Assembly (NCBI GenBank): GCA_944472135.2
Contig: OX235263.1
Location: forward strand, 10,151,517-10,215,516
From: Trichobilharzia regenti
Lineage: Eukaryota > Platyhelminthes > Trematoda > Strigeidida > Schistosomatidae
Direction of reading: 5' to 3'
Length of the DNA: 64,000 nt
The notes beneath the pieces were generated by a model. That model was given only the letters and a program-made list of their open reading frames with translations. It searched no databases and was not told the origin of the DNA. Each line of letters begins with the position of its first letter. The first letter of the stretch is position 1. This document shows positions 42,351 to 52,286 of this stretch, piece by piece. A program made the translations under genes and the position numbers.

Positions 42351-42589
42351 TTTCTTTTTCATAGAAACATAAAGCTGAATCTTGAAATCTCAATTGCACT
42401 CTATTCCTCGTCCTGTCGATTTCTGTTCGTTGTTTTCTTGCACTGTCTAAAAGCTTCCAATTTCTCTTCACATTATTTCCACCATGTCATTGTATTCTGT
42501 TCCACATGAGGGCCTGTGCGACGTGTGATGTCTTATGATCTCAGCGCATGTACAATTCATAGCCATTTCTTTCCATCTAATATATATAT

Positions 42590-42646
42590 ATATATATAAT
42601 TTTATTTTTGATTTAGGCTTGATCCCACACTGTATTTTGGTACAAG
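42590..42646 (-). mobile_element. SINE-C tail fragment
   Basis: Minus-strand tail (TACAAAA...CAGTGTGGGATCAAGCC) preceded by a TA microsatellite. It stops exactly where the CR1-like LINE 5' end begins, so the LINE probably inserted into it. Confidence 0.6.
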
Positions 42647-42944
42647 TACCTTGGCGGCCAGATTGACATCTGTGCTACCTTTTCCTGCATCTACATATAG
42701 CATCTAATAAGTCATGTTTTCATTCCTAATTTTAATAAAATATGATCACAAATCGCATAAAATACAGTAATTCATTCATTAAACGTTTTAAACCATATGA
42801 CTTTCATGCAACAATAATGCATCTAATAAATCTAAGAGAAAACATCACGCTGGCTGGCAGCGTGCACTTAAACAGACACCTTTATATCGTACAACCATTC
42901 CTGTTATTGTCACTTCAAACTGCCGTTCACTTCCCAACAAAATT

Positions 42945-44063
42945 ATGCATCTCCAGTCTCTCTTATCATCTGATACTTATCACAATACGGCGATTGTTGC
43001 ATTACAAGAAACATGGCTCCATGAACTCTATGATGACAATCTGGTTTCCCTAAATGGTTTTACATTGTTTAGACAAGATCGACTATGCTCCAGAAAGAAA
43101 AGAGGTGGAGGTGTTGCAACTTTCATTCATTCTCAATGGTCAACTTCAAATAATGTATGTTTTTCTTACTCTAATGACTTTATTGATTGTATAACGGTCA
43201 AATGCCGCCCGAAACACTTATCCAAGTTTAAATACGTCTTCATCTCTAACATTTATGTTACTCCTGGCTGTTCTGCATCTGATCTATCTGATTTTGCTGA
43301 TGAATTCACTGAATTCGCCGTTACACATCTTGAAAACTCTTTATCAGTTGTCACAGGAGATTTTAACTGCTGTGATTGTTCTTTCCTCGTATCATTAGGT
43401 CATGCCAATATTGTTAAATTCCCTACTCGACTTGATAAAACTCTTGACCTAGTGTTCATTAATGATGAGGAAATATATGAAGTACGCCGACGTGCTCCTA
43501 TCATGAACTCAGATCATTGTATTATTCGGATATTACCTAAGATATACAGCAGATCTCACTTTAATATCTTCTCAAATCTGTCCAAGAAAACACAGCAAAG
43601 GTGTTACTCACAAGAAAATATGCTCAAACTAAGATGTATGCTAAATGACACTAACTGGGAACTTTTCAACGAACACAAACTGGATGATACTATTTCCAAT
43701 TTGACTGACTATCTTAAATTCTGTCTTGATATATGCTGTCCAAAACAGATAATTTTCAAAAGAATGGATCGTTTTTCTTCCCCTCATCTCAAAAAACTTC
43801 GTAGAGAAAAAGAGAAGCTGTACAAGACAAAGAATAAATCTGGTCTTAAGAAGATAAACACCCAAATTAAATCTGAAATCAAGAGACTAAACAACATTTA
43901 TAATCAAACAATACTATCTTGTAAAACCTCAGAAAACATATGGAAGCTTTTTAGAGAAATTACTGGTTGTGGTAAGCATAATAATTTTGCCTCTTCTATT
44001 GATGTAAATACTCTCAATAGATCTTTCATCCGCCCTCCAAATGTCCTTCTGCCTTCAATTTAA
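42945..44063 (+). pseudogene. CR1-like LINE: endonuclease and linker part
   Basis: 372-codon frame with the APE-type endonuclease catalytic blocks QETWLH, VTGDFN, LDLVFIND and NSDHCI, followed by the basic linker to FIRPPN. The N-terminal Asn block lies upstream in another frame; the RT lies downstream after a frameshift. Confidence 0.88.
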
Positions 44064-44346
44064 CTAATAACACGACCAGTGACTTTCATCGTTTCAATAC
44101 TTCTGATGTTCTTAAATGTTTGAAATCTCTTAAACCTTCCCAGAGTCTAGGCCCTGATGGTATACCTGCCATTGTTTTAAAGAAATGTGCTGATATTTTA
44201 AGTAACCCACTTACAAGCATTTTCAATACTTCTTTTTCTAATAATAATGTACCTTCTCTGTGGAAAGATATTAAAATCATCCCTGTACCCAAGTCTGGTT
44301 CTGGAGATAGTGTTAAGTTTAGACCAATTGCCATTACCTCTCCTTT

Positions 44347-45078
44347 TTGAAACTGATGGAGAAATTACTGTTACAAAAACTCATTCCCTCCCTAAGCTTC
44401 TCAAACGATCCAAAGCAGTTTGCTTACAAACAGGGTAGAAGTACTTTGGATGCTGCTGCTGTGTTTCATCACAACATTGTATCCTCCTTAGACAAAGGGG
44501 CCAAGTATGTCCGTTGTACTTTCCTTGATTACACATCTGCTTTTGACTCTGTACCTAGAGGCCTTTTGTTAAACAAGCTTAGCCTTACACAAACTGAGTC
44601 CTGGGCTATCAACTGGCTGCACTCTTACTTCTCCAATAGGATGCAGTACACGGTATATAATGGTGTAGCTTCCTCTCCTTTGCTTACTGAAGCTGGTGTT
44701 CCTCAGGGTGCTGTTCTCTCGCCGTTTCTCTTTTCCTTCTTCTTACATGACTTACCTCTCTCAGACGAAATCAACTTCGTCAAATATGCAGATGACCTGA
44801 CTGTTTCGCTTCCCGTTAAGTCTCAGTCAGACTGCTTCAAATTAAATAGCTTCCTGTCGGACATCAGTCAGTGGTCTAAACTAAATGGCCTAACGCTGAA
44901 TCCCTCAAAATGCCAGACTGTCGACTTCTCCTTTAGGCATAAACGAGATCTACAAACACTAGTAAGCACTCATGATGTCTGTAGAATTGAGGGGACTATA
45001 ATTGAAACAAAGTCTAATGCAAAATACCTCGGATTAGTTATATCTTCCGACCTTACTGGTCATCTCATATCCAAATGA
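44347..45078 (+). pseudogene. CR1-like LINE: reverse-transcriptase palm part
   Basis: 243-codon frame with RT motif A FLDYTSAFDSV, motif B AGVPQGAVLSP, motif C YADDLTV, motif D LNPSKCQ and motif E KYLGLVISS. It ends where a frameshift moves the C-terminal domain into the next frame. Confidence 0.88.
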
Positions 45079-46334
45079 TTTCCAAGAAAGTGTTTCGTCT
45101 AACCTACTACATTAAGAAACTCAGACTAACTGGAGTCCCTCAACCTCTGCTTTCACAATTTGTCAACTCTCGTATCCTACCTATTCTACTTTACTGTTCC
45201 CCGTTAGTCTTTCCTGGGTTACTGAAAAAGGATTATACCATCCTGAGAAGGATGTTGAAGGTAGTTAGTAGGACTAGCGGTGTAAAACTCAGTCAGCTCG
45301 TCACAACATTAGTGGATAAGCATCTGAATACATGTGAGAAATGGTCTAAAACCATACTCTCTGACCCCCAACACCCCCTCTATTCCCAACTCTCTCCTTG
45401 CATCTCATCAGGTAGAACCAGAAATCAGTACAAAATAATATATGCTCGTACAACCAAGTATAGGAACTCAACGATACCATATTTGGCCCGTGTTCTAAGT
45501 GACAGAGACAATGTTAGCGTGAAACCTATGACTTGCTTTGTTGTTAATAACATAATTTTGGCCCTTGTTATTTCCCCCTTATACTCTCTTATTTGTACTC
45601 TATAGTGAACAACCTTCTTAAACATACTTAGCTGCTTAAAATTATTATCATTGGCTTACATTTTTATTCTTTATTCTATTCCTTCTTTGTACATCTACTG
45701 GGTCCGACTATATTATCACTATGATTATTAAAAATTGTCCCGTCATTAACCATCATGTAACATTAGTTTTGTGGTTGTTCTTTGTTCGGCACTATTTAAC
45801 TGACAATCTTGTTTGTTAACGCCACTATCACCATCTTAAAAAATTTTGTATTATGCATGATTCCTCACACTACCACTACAAACACCGCATTAGTGCTGAC
45901 AATAAAAAAACACAACCTGAAATGTTTATTTTATGATTGTTTAGTGTTGTTCAATCAAATTAACTGATCATCTTGGCTATAAACATTTTAAGAACATCTC
46001 ATAATTTCTTGTATGATTATAGCTGTTACTGTTCACCACGCATACACATATCATAGCTTCCACTACCCAATACTGAAATATTTTTTTCATATTAGTGTTT
46101 ATCTTCCTTTCTACTTGGTATTTTTATTTGCATTTTTTCTTTTCTTTTTGTTTTTCTTTGTTATTTCTGTTTCGTTTTTTGGTTTATTTTTGTTGTGTTT
46201 TTTTATATTTATTTTTAATACTCCTTTTAAATGTACGATGAAATTAGATGCAATATTGTAGATATGTGCTGAAAATTCCACACTGTACCACAAGTACTGT
46301 TTCTGGAATAAAGCGAAATTGTTATGTTATGTTA

Positions 46335-46404
46335 TGTTAAGTATGGAATTTTCAGCATGTGATATCGGTAGCCGAAAGTTTACAGGCCGACCATAGATAT
46401 TGGG
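46335..46404 (-). mobile_element. SINE-C tail fragment
   Basis: Minus-strand tail (GTATGGAATTTTCAGCATG, GATATCGGTAGC) directly after the LINE's (GTTAT)n tail and directly before a plus SINE-R head. Confidence 0.6.
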
Positions 46405-46655
46405 TGTGCGTCGGTGGCACGGCGGTAAAATGTTTGCCAACCATGTATATGGTTCATGGACAATTCCCGGCCTATGCAGTTATTTACTCCACTAAGCCAG
46501 TAATATAACTGGTAAAGAGGGAATATTCGGCATGAGGCTGGCTAGCAAACCCATCCCGAAAAAATAAACATAACGGCTACTGGGACTTTAAACCTCTAGC
46601 TTGAAGGCGCCCTATGTTCCACTGGGAACGCAAAGGAATAAAATAAAAATAAAAG
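46405..46655 (+). mobile_element. SINE-R
   Basis: Plus copy. Head GTGCGTCGGTGGCACGGCGG, with a decayed B box (GGACAATTCCCGG). The body is GGCATGAGGCTGGCTAGC and the tail is GCCCTATGTTCCACTGGGAA with an AATAAAATAAAAAT run. Confidence 0.8.
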
Positions 46656-46724
46656 GAAATATGCATACACATTAACGGACTGTTATTTATAAGCATTCAA
46701 GCGAATATAAATTTCATCACAAAT

Positions 46725-46808
46725 CAACGTCATTTAGAAAATCCCTGAAAAACAAGTAACACTGGGGAACTCTGTCGTCCTGGTTTGAGACTATTCAGCA
46801 GTGTACAC
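46725..46808 (-). mobile_element. SINE-B fragment
   Basis: Decayed minus copy (TCATCACAAATCAACGTC, GGAACTCTGTCGTCC, TTTGAGACTATTCAGCAGTG). The hammerhead core is not intact. Confidence 0.5.
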
Positions 46809-46809
46809 A

Positions 46810-47480
46810 TATGAATACCTTGACTTTTGTTCTTTTTCTGGCTCCTTATTCGGCCCAGTGTTTTCTTTGCTCCACCTTTTTGGTGATTGACTTTCCATTG
46901 TCATCCTTGACTGGCTTAATCTGTGTCGAACATTTGCCCGATAGATGCCTAGTTGTTTGGTAGAGTGTGGCGAGGTCTTCTTTGCTTGCAGCTTGTTCCA
47001 CTTCACTTCCCATGGCTTCATAATATTTTCTTTTGTCTTCCCTGGCACTCTTTTTCACTCTTTTGTTCAGTGTATTGTAGCTTGCATTCAACCCCTGTTT
47101 TTGTTGCTTGTCAGCGCACTGGTTATTCTTTTGTTTCACTATCCTTCTCTATTCTTTTAGTTTCCAGTGTCCTCAGTGAGCCACTGTTTGTCCTGTCTCT
47201 TCTTTCTGTCTAGAACTTCCATGCAGGTTTGACTCCACACCGTTTTCAAATCGCCGCAGTGCTTTTCGATGCCAACATCTTCGCTAGTGTTAATTTTGTC
47301 TCAGCTTTGTCCTTGATGCTTGCAATGAAGATGTCCTTTGTATCCTGGTCCTTCAGATTTTGGGTGTTGAACTTGGCTTGTGGTCTATCTGCAGCTTCTG
47401 TTTCCTGAAAGCTTTTAATTTGATTTGGATTGTCCCTTGTGCGAGATAGTGGTCTGAGCCAACGTTTGCTCCTCTATTTA
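46810..47480 (-). mobile_element. RTE-A LINE, region between endonuclease and RT
   Basis: Minus-strand ORF 46846-47139 (ASYNTLNKRVKKSAREDKRKYYEAM in parts: LNKRVKKSAREDKR, ASKEDLATLYQTTRHLSGK, PVKDDNGK) is typical of the linker before the RT in SR2/RTE-type elements. The 5' side to 47480 shows a decayed AADRPQAKFNTQNLKD-like stretch. No RT follows. Confidence 0.65.
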
Positions 47481-48595
47481 ATTTTGTGTCCAGTAGGCTA
47501 AATCATTGTAACTCTTATGTTTCGTGCGAATTCTTACATAATTCTTTATTTTTTTCCTCTCTTTGCGCATCCTGACTACAAGTTATTCATTAAATGGTTC
47601 GTTGGATTACTTAACCCTAAAACACTTATTTAACTGCTTTTATACATTAACTAATATAAACAACTATGTTTCTGACTACTCGTCAGTTGCGTTACTACCC
47701 TTCTTCATAAGAAATAGATTGTTAACAATGCAGTTGATTGTACAGCTAAAGAGAAGAATGAATTCGTCGCCGACAACAGCCCCCTCGCTGAACTACGTTT
47801 CTTATGTTTCTCATTTATGTTCGCATGGAAAACGAAGGAGTATCTGCTCAGAGAATACAAAGCACACAGGAGAATTTGAATCTGTCAATCACCTTTAATC
47901 TCTTCTATTGGTCCAAATAAATCCACAATGTGATATAATCTTATCTGTATTTTCTCTGATCTCGAACACGCACGTGTTCATACGCACGCACATACATACC
48001 TAGAATTATGCTATTGAAAATACGACGTACAGATAGTATCACCTGATGATTGGAAATTAAGGAAAGCATCTAGATAAGAGAGGAGGCAGGAAACCTTAAA
48101 ATGTTTAAGGTTATTGTTGGCAACAAGGAAAGCATCGAAATTTAAATAAATCTTTCCAGATGTCAATTAAAATTGTTATTTGTTTACTGGTTCCAGAGAA
48201 ATGTAACTCTCTAAGGGGAAAAAATTAAAAAGAGAAGCGGAAAGAAAGAGAAGATTCTAATCACAATGCTAACAAGAATATTTCAATAATTTAAAACTTG
48301 GGCTGCTGAAAACCCTCATCAATATATTAAATGTATTTTCTCTTATTCCGTTTGTTTGAATCTAATGAACTGTGACTTTTTATAGTATCGTTTACTCTGG
48401 TGAGCATTTAAAACATTTACAACATGCGGATTCACAGGTTTCTACTAGATAGCAGCTTACCCCAATACATGACATGACCATTCCTGATTGGTGTCCTTGG
48501 TGCACAAAATGTACTCTTGAACGTTTTATAATTGATATTCGACAAAATGTCGTGTACTTGTAGAAGCAGACGAAGAAGAGATATCGCCTATTGGA
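47481..48595. other. No gene or repeat recognised
   Basis: AT-rich. The ORF at 47563-47898 has no recognisable domain and lies in low-information sequence. Confidence 0.45.
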
Positions 48596-48765
48596 TTGGT
48601 TTATGCTTCAGGTCAGATAGAACTGTGTCACACTAACGATTGTGAATTAATCTTCTATTTGAAGATCCTAGATGTAGGGAAATGTCATGCGATAAACTCA
48701 GCTGAAAACTCTGTACGTCATGTAAACAGTGTTCAGAATAAAGCTGTTATTATTATTATTATTTT
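48596..48765 (+). mobile_element. LINE 3'-tail-like fragment ending in (ATT)n
   Basis: Ends AACAGTGTTCAGAATAAAGC followed by (TTA)n, like the CR1-like 3' ends. No coding part. It abuts the left inverted repeat of PLE-H. Confidence 0.4.
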
Positions 48766-50250
48766 AAAACAAGCAATAAAGGTTAATAAAGCAGTACTTA
48801 ATGAATTCGTCAAACTTCGGTAGAACTCTTCAGCCGAATACTCTACATACGGGGATATATGTATATATATATATACAAATGAAAATACATTGGGAGATAT
48901 AAAACTGATAAGCAAAGAAACTGCGTTGAACCGATTATGTAAAACGACGCGTGTTGAAGCTTTTCAGGTCATGTTCAAATAGATAAGGAGAAGGGAGTAT
49001 AAGAGGTAAAAAATTAGGCAAAAATGCATTGCGCTTCAATTATATCACTTAGATAAACAATTAGTCGTCAGAGAAAGGACTTAAATATATCAACAGTTGT
49101 GAACTGAGTAATATTAATAGTAACAGCTAAAATAATAGTGTCGAAACCACTTAAGATAGTTTCAAATGAATCAAGAATAACAATAATAATAGGAGGTTGA
49201 ATAACAAGCAAAACCCACTGCCATGTTTGATTCAGAGCAACGACCATTGCTTTTTGTACACAGAGACCTAGTTTTCAAACTCGAATTGCACAAGCCTCTT
49301 CCTCACTTGCGAGCATCTTCCTGTTTCTTTGTCTGCTGAAAATAGTGAATGACTTGACCGCGTCGATATCATGTGTGTGGTCCACATTATGCTTAATTAT
49401 TGAGTATTTTGCCACTTTGTTCTCAACTACCTTGCCAAATGCGCCATCATGCAAGTAGACAATCGCCTTACCGTACGTACTATCTGTGTATTTGTCTCCA
49501 CAAACACACTCAAACCGATATACGCAGTTTGAAGTGTCGAGGATTGGCGGCTGATGTTTCCCAGATTGTTGAAGCACTCGCTCGATGGTGTTAAAAAAGA
49601 CAAGTTTTACAGCATAAGTCCTCTTGATAGCTTTATCAAGTCTTTGTTTAACTACCTCTTGTACATATTTTTCTTCGAATGGCAAGTTGAAATAGACAGA
49701 TTTCTTTGGAACTGTTTGGATAGTTTTGCAGGGGCTAAATTTTTTTAGAGTATTTATTAATGAACATCTCAAAATATCTCCATTCTTAGATAAAATATCC
49801 TTCAGAGATTTTATTTCATGCTCAATAGTACTGTCAGAACAAACCTTTCGTGCTGAATTCAGCAGTTTCTGATTGAGTTCTTTTTATACTGGATTAGAAC
49901 AAAACTTTTAAAATGTATGTACTGTCCTTTCCACAAAGAGTTTCTTTAAATATTTAATATGCGTTGGTGGCACAGTGGTTAGGACTCTCGCCAACCATGC
50001 ACATGGTCCGAGGTTCGACCCCCTCCCGACGCACACCTGATATCTATGGTTGGCCTGCAAAATTTGTGCTAGCGATATCCATGCTGAAAATTCCATACTT
50101 GTACCAAAATACAGTGTAGAAGCAAGCTGTAATAAAAAAAAATAAAAAAAATACAAATCCCTGTATGTAGCGTATTCTGCAGCTGAAGAGTTCTATAGAA
50201 ATTTGATGAATTCATTGAATCCTGCTTTATTAACCTTTGTTTGTTATTAT
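48764..50250 (-). mobile_element. PLE-H with inverted ends, containing a SINE-C
   Basis: 49275-49772 on the minus strand encodes the RT/endonuclease linker (TVPKKSVYFNLPFEEKYV) and a decayed GIY-YIG (SNCVYRFECVCGDKYTDSTYG: YIG altered to YTD), then HNVDHTHDIDAVKSF. 49740-49905 holds further RT C-terminal remnants. 48764-48849 and 50161-50248 are inverted repeats. A SINE-C (49957-50157) lies between coding part and right repeat. Confidence 0.75.
49957..50157 (+). mobile_element. SINE-C
   Basis: Best plus copy. Head TGCGTTGGTGGCACAGTGG with A-box TGGCACAGTGG and B-box GAGGTTCGACCCC. Then TGATATCTATGGTTGGCCTG and the tail ATGCTGAAAATTCCATACTT, GTACCAAAATACAG, GAAGCAAGCTG, ending in an A-rich run. 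Confidence 0.85.
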
Positions 50251-50514
50251 TAGCATATAATCACACAGTATAGTGGGACGGTTTAAAATTATTTCCTCAA
50301 CTCTTAAATCTTTAATATATATATATTCTTAGTGGATTTTGTGAATTCCGGTTTAATACTACATTGACAACGCTATTAGCAGCAGCATTAAATAGCGAAA
50401 CGTCAGTAAAAACAGCAATATCGTTGTTTTCCATTCATTGGGAAATACAAAAAAGTCTTTATTATAATGAATATCATATACCCAATGAAACCTCGCCTAG
50501 ATTACTAGCTTGCT

Positions 50515-51500
50515 AGTTTTCTAGCCGGTCCCAAGCCCAGATAAAAAGGGAGGATTGTTGCGTGGTGCTAGCAACTCCACCCCCTCCCAAACTTAACCAA
50601 ATCACTAAAGACACTTCAACGCATAAATATACTAAAAATACTAAAAATATAAACAAAAACCTTATTTTTCCCTGTAATGGGGGAAGGGAAATGACACAGG
50701 CTGGTGAAAGCCTTCGGGAAGCCAGTCAGCCGATGTGCCTTCTTTCGATGAAAGCAAAAATAAGGATGGGTACGTGGAATATTCGTACGATGTACGAAAC
50801 TGGAAGGGCTGCCCAGGTAGCCACAGAAATGAGAAGATATAGAATAGAAGTGTTGGGAATCTGCGAAAGCAGATGAAACGGATGTGGAAGGTGCCAACTA
50901 TCAACTGGAGAGACAGTAATCTATTCCGGTCACCCAGAGGACAACCGCCAGCACACCAAGGGAGTGGCCATCATGATGTCACCAACAGCAAACCAAGCTC
51001 TCATGAAGTGGGAACCAATCTCCTCCAGGAAGTAAGGTTACAATCATTCAATGCTATGCGCCTACAAATGTCTCAGAACAAGAGAAGAAAGAGACGTTCT
51101 ACAGACAACTACAAACAGTAATGGACAAAGTCCCAAATGGTGATATCAAAATCCTGATGAGCGATATGAATGCGAAGCTGGGAGGAGACAACACAGGAAG
51201 AGAACTCACCGTGGGTCGTGAGGCCCTCGGCGAAATGAACAACAATGGTGAACTCTTTTCAGACTTCTGCGCCTTCAATGATTTGGTGATTGGTGGCAGT
51301 GTGTTCAAGCATAAGTAGGACATCCAAGGGTGACATGGAGGAGGTCGTGTGAAGAGAAGGAGGAGTTGAAACAGTATGGACTAACATGGATGCAGGTCAA
51401 AAGTACAGCAAAGGACAGAAGTGGCAAGTGGAGACGTGCAGTTGAAGCCCTATGTTCCACTAGGAACCGAAGGGAACAATAAATAAATAAAATAATAATA
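50515..51500 (+). mobile_element. RTE-A LINE internal-deletion derivative
   Basis: Sense. The 5' region (CGGTCCCAAGCCCAGATAAA, GTGGTGCTAGCAACTCC) is followed by an APE-type endonuclease start: IRMGTWNIRTMYETGRAAQV (50755-50876), continuing frameshifted to PTNVSEQEKKE-like and SDMNAKLGGDNTGRE (51121-51318) with LFSDFCAFNDLVIGG. At about 51320 the sequence jumps directly to the RTE-A 3' end (AKDRSGKWRRAVEALCSTRN-like; GCCCTATGTTCCACTAGGAA) and an AATAAATAAATAAAATAAT tail. RT is absent. Confidence 0.82.
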
Positions 51501-52286
51501 TACCCAATGCCCCGATTTTTTCAAACTGTTAAAAGTGAACTTGGTTTGGATATATATACGGGTTAAAATTATTAAAAATTAATATAGTTAAGCGGAGGGA
51601 CAGAGCTGTTCATCACAAGATATTTGTTCATCAAAGCAACTCACAACACATGCAGTAAGAGTCACTCGACATTTCTCCTTAATTTGAACGGAATTAAATT
51701 TAAAACTTGTAGACAGTAAGGCTTTATGAAACCATTTCGGAATGCACTCACATGAATATGAATAGTCAGTTTCATCTGAAACGTTATCCAGTAAATTACT
51801 TATTTTCACTGTGTGATTTCCTAGGAAAACAATTAGTTCGGATTCTTGAACGACGTCAAGCTCGTTTTTAGATGGTTTTGTCTAGAAGAAGTGCTTCCAA
51901 ATACTGTTCAGTCGTATATCCTAGTAGATGCATGCTCTGGCCACTCTACCTATTGACCCTTCAGCCTATCCCACCTAACCTAACACCTCCCCATGAACAT
52001 GATACTTACGACAGCTGAAAGGTCTATTTATTCACGATGATTTGAAGAGAGTGTAGAAGCACACAGTTGCACCATAACTAAGTCACCTTGTCCTTTGAAA
52101 ATTCAATGGTCCGCTCAGTGTTTCATTCTGCACAGATAAACATACTGATCGTTGAAGGTTTGATGGGCTGGACAAACTTTTTTGATCCTACACAGTGTAT
52201 CCAATAAACACAAATATGAGATTACATAACACCAGAGTGTCTAAATTTTAACTTTATTTTTCACGAGTGTTATTCGACATCGAATG
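51501..52286. other. No gene recognised
   Basis: Unassigned sequence before the LINE 5' end; the short minus ORF at 51588-51809 has no recognisable domain. Confidence 0.45.

Larger units (their letters stand above)
42647..46325 (+). mobile_element. CR1-like LINE, nearly full length, inactivated
   Basis: Collinear with the intact element at 52287. The 5' end ACCTTGGCGGCC is shared. The ATG at 42742 aligns with the ATG at 52383 (xxNRIxxxxxFIKRFKP). 42945-44063 carries the endonuclease (LQETWLHELYDD, GGGVATFIHSQW, VTGDFN, NSDHCIIRI). 44120-44350 has SLGPDGIPAIVL. 44347-45078 carries the RT (FLDYTSAFDSVPRGLL, VPQGAVLSPFLFS, KYADDLTVSL). 45075-45605 has the C-terminal domain. About four frameshifts break it. 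The 3' UTR ends GGAATAAAGC with a (GTTAT)n tail at 46318-46339. Confidence 0.9.

Noticed and set aside
46013..46261. Hydrophobic ORF that looks like a membrane protein
   Set aside because: T-rich 3' UTR of the CR1-like LINE; Phe/Leu runs come from base composition.
47563..47898. 111-residue ORF as a host gene
   Set aside because: No recognisable domain, no splice context, and composition like the surrounding AT-rich intergenic sequence.
48820..48850. Hammerhead in the PLE-H ends (CTGAAGAGTTC on the minus strand and at 50180)
   Set aside because: CTGAAGA is present, but no GAA box at a suitable distance and no stem II with stem I pairing was found.
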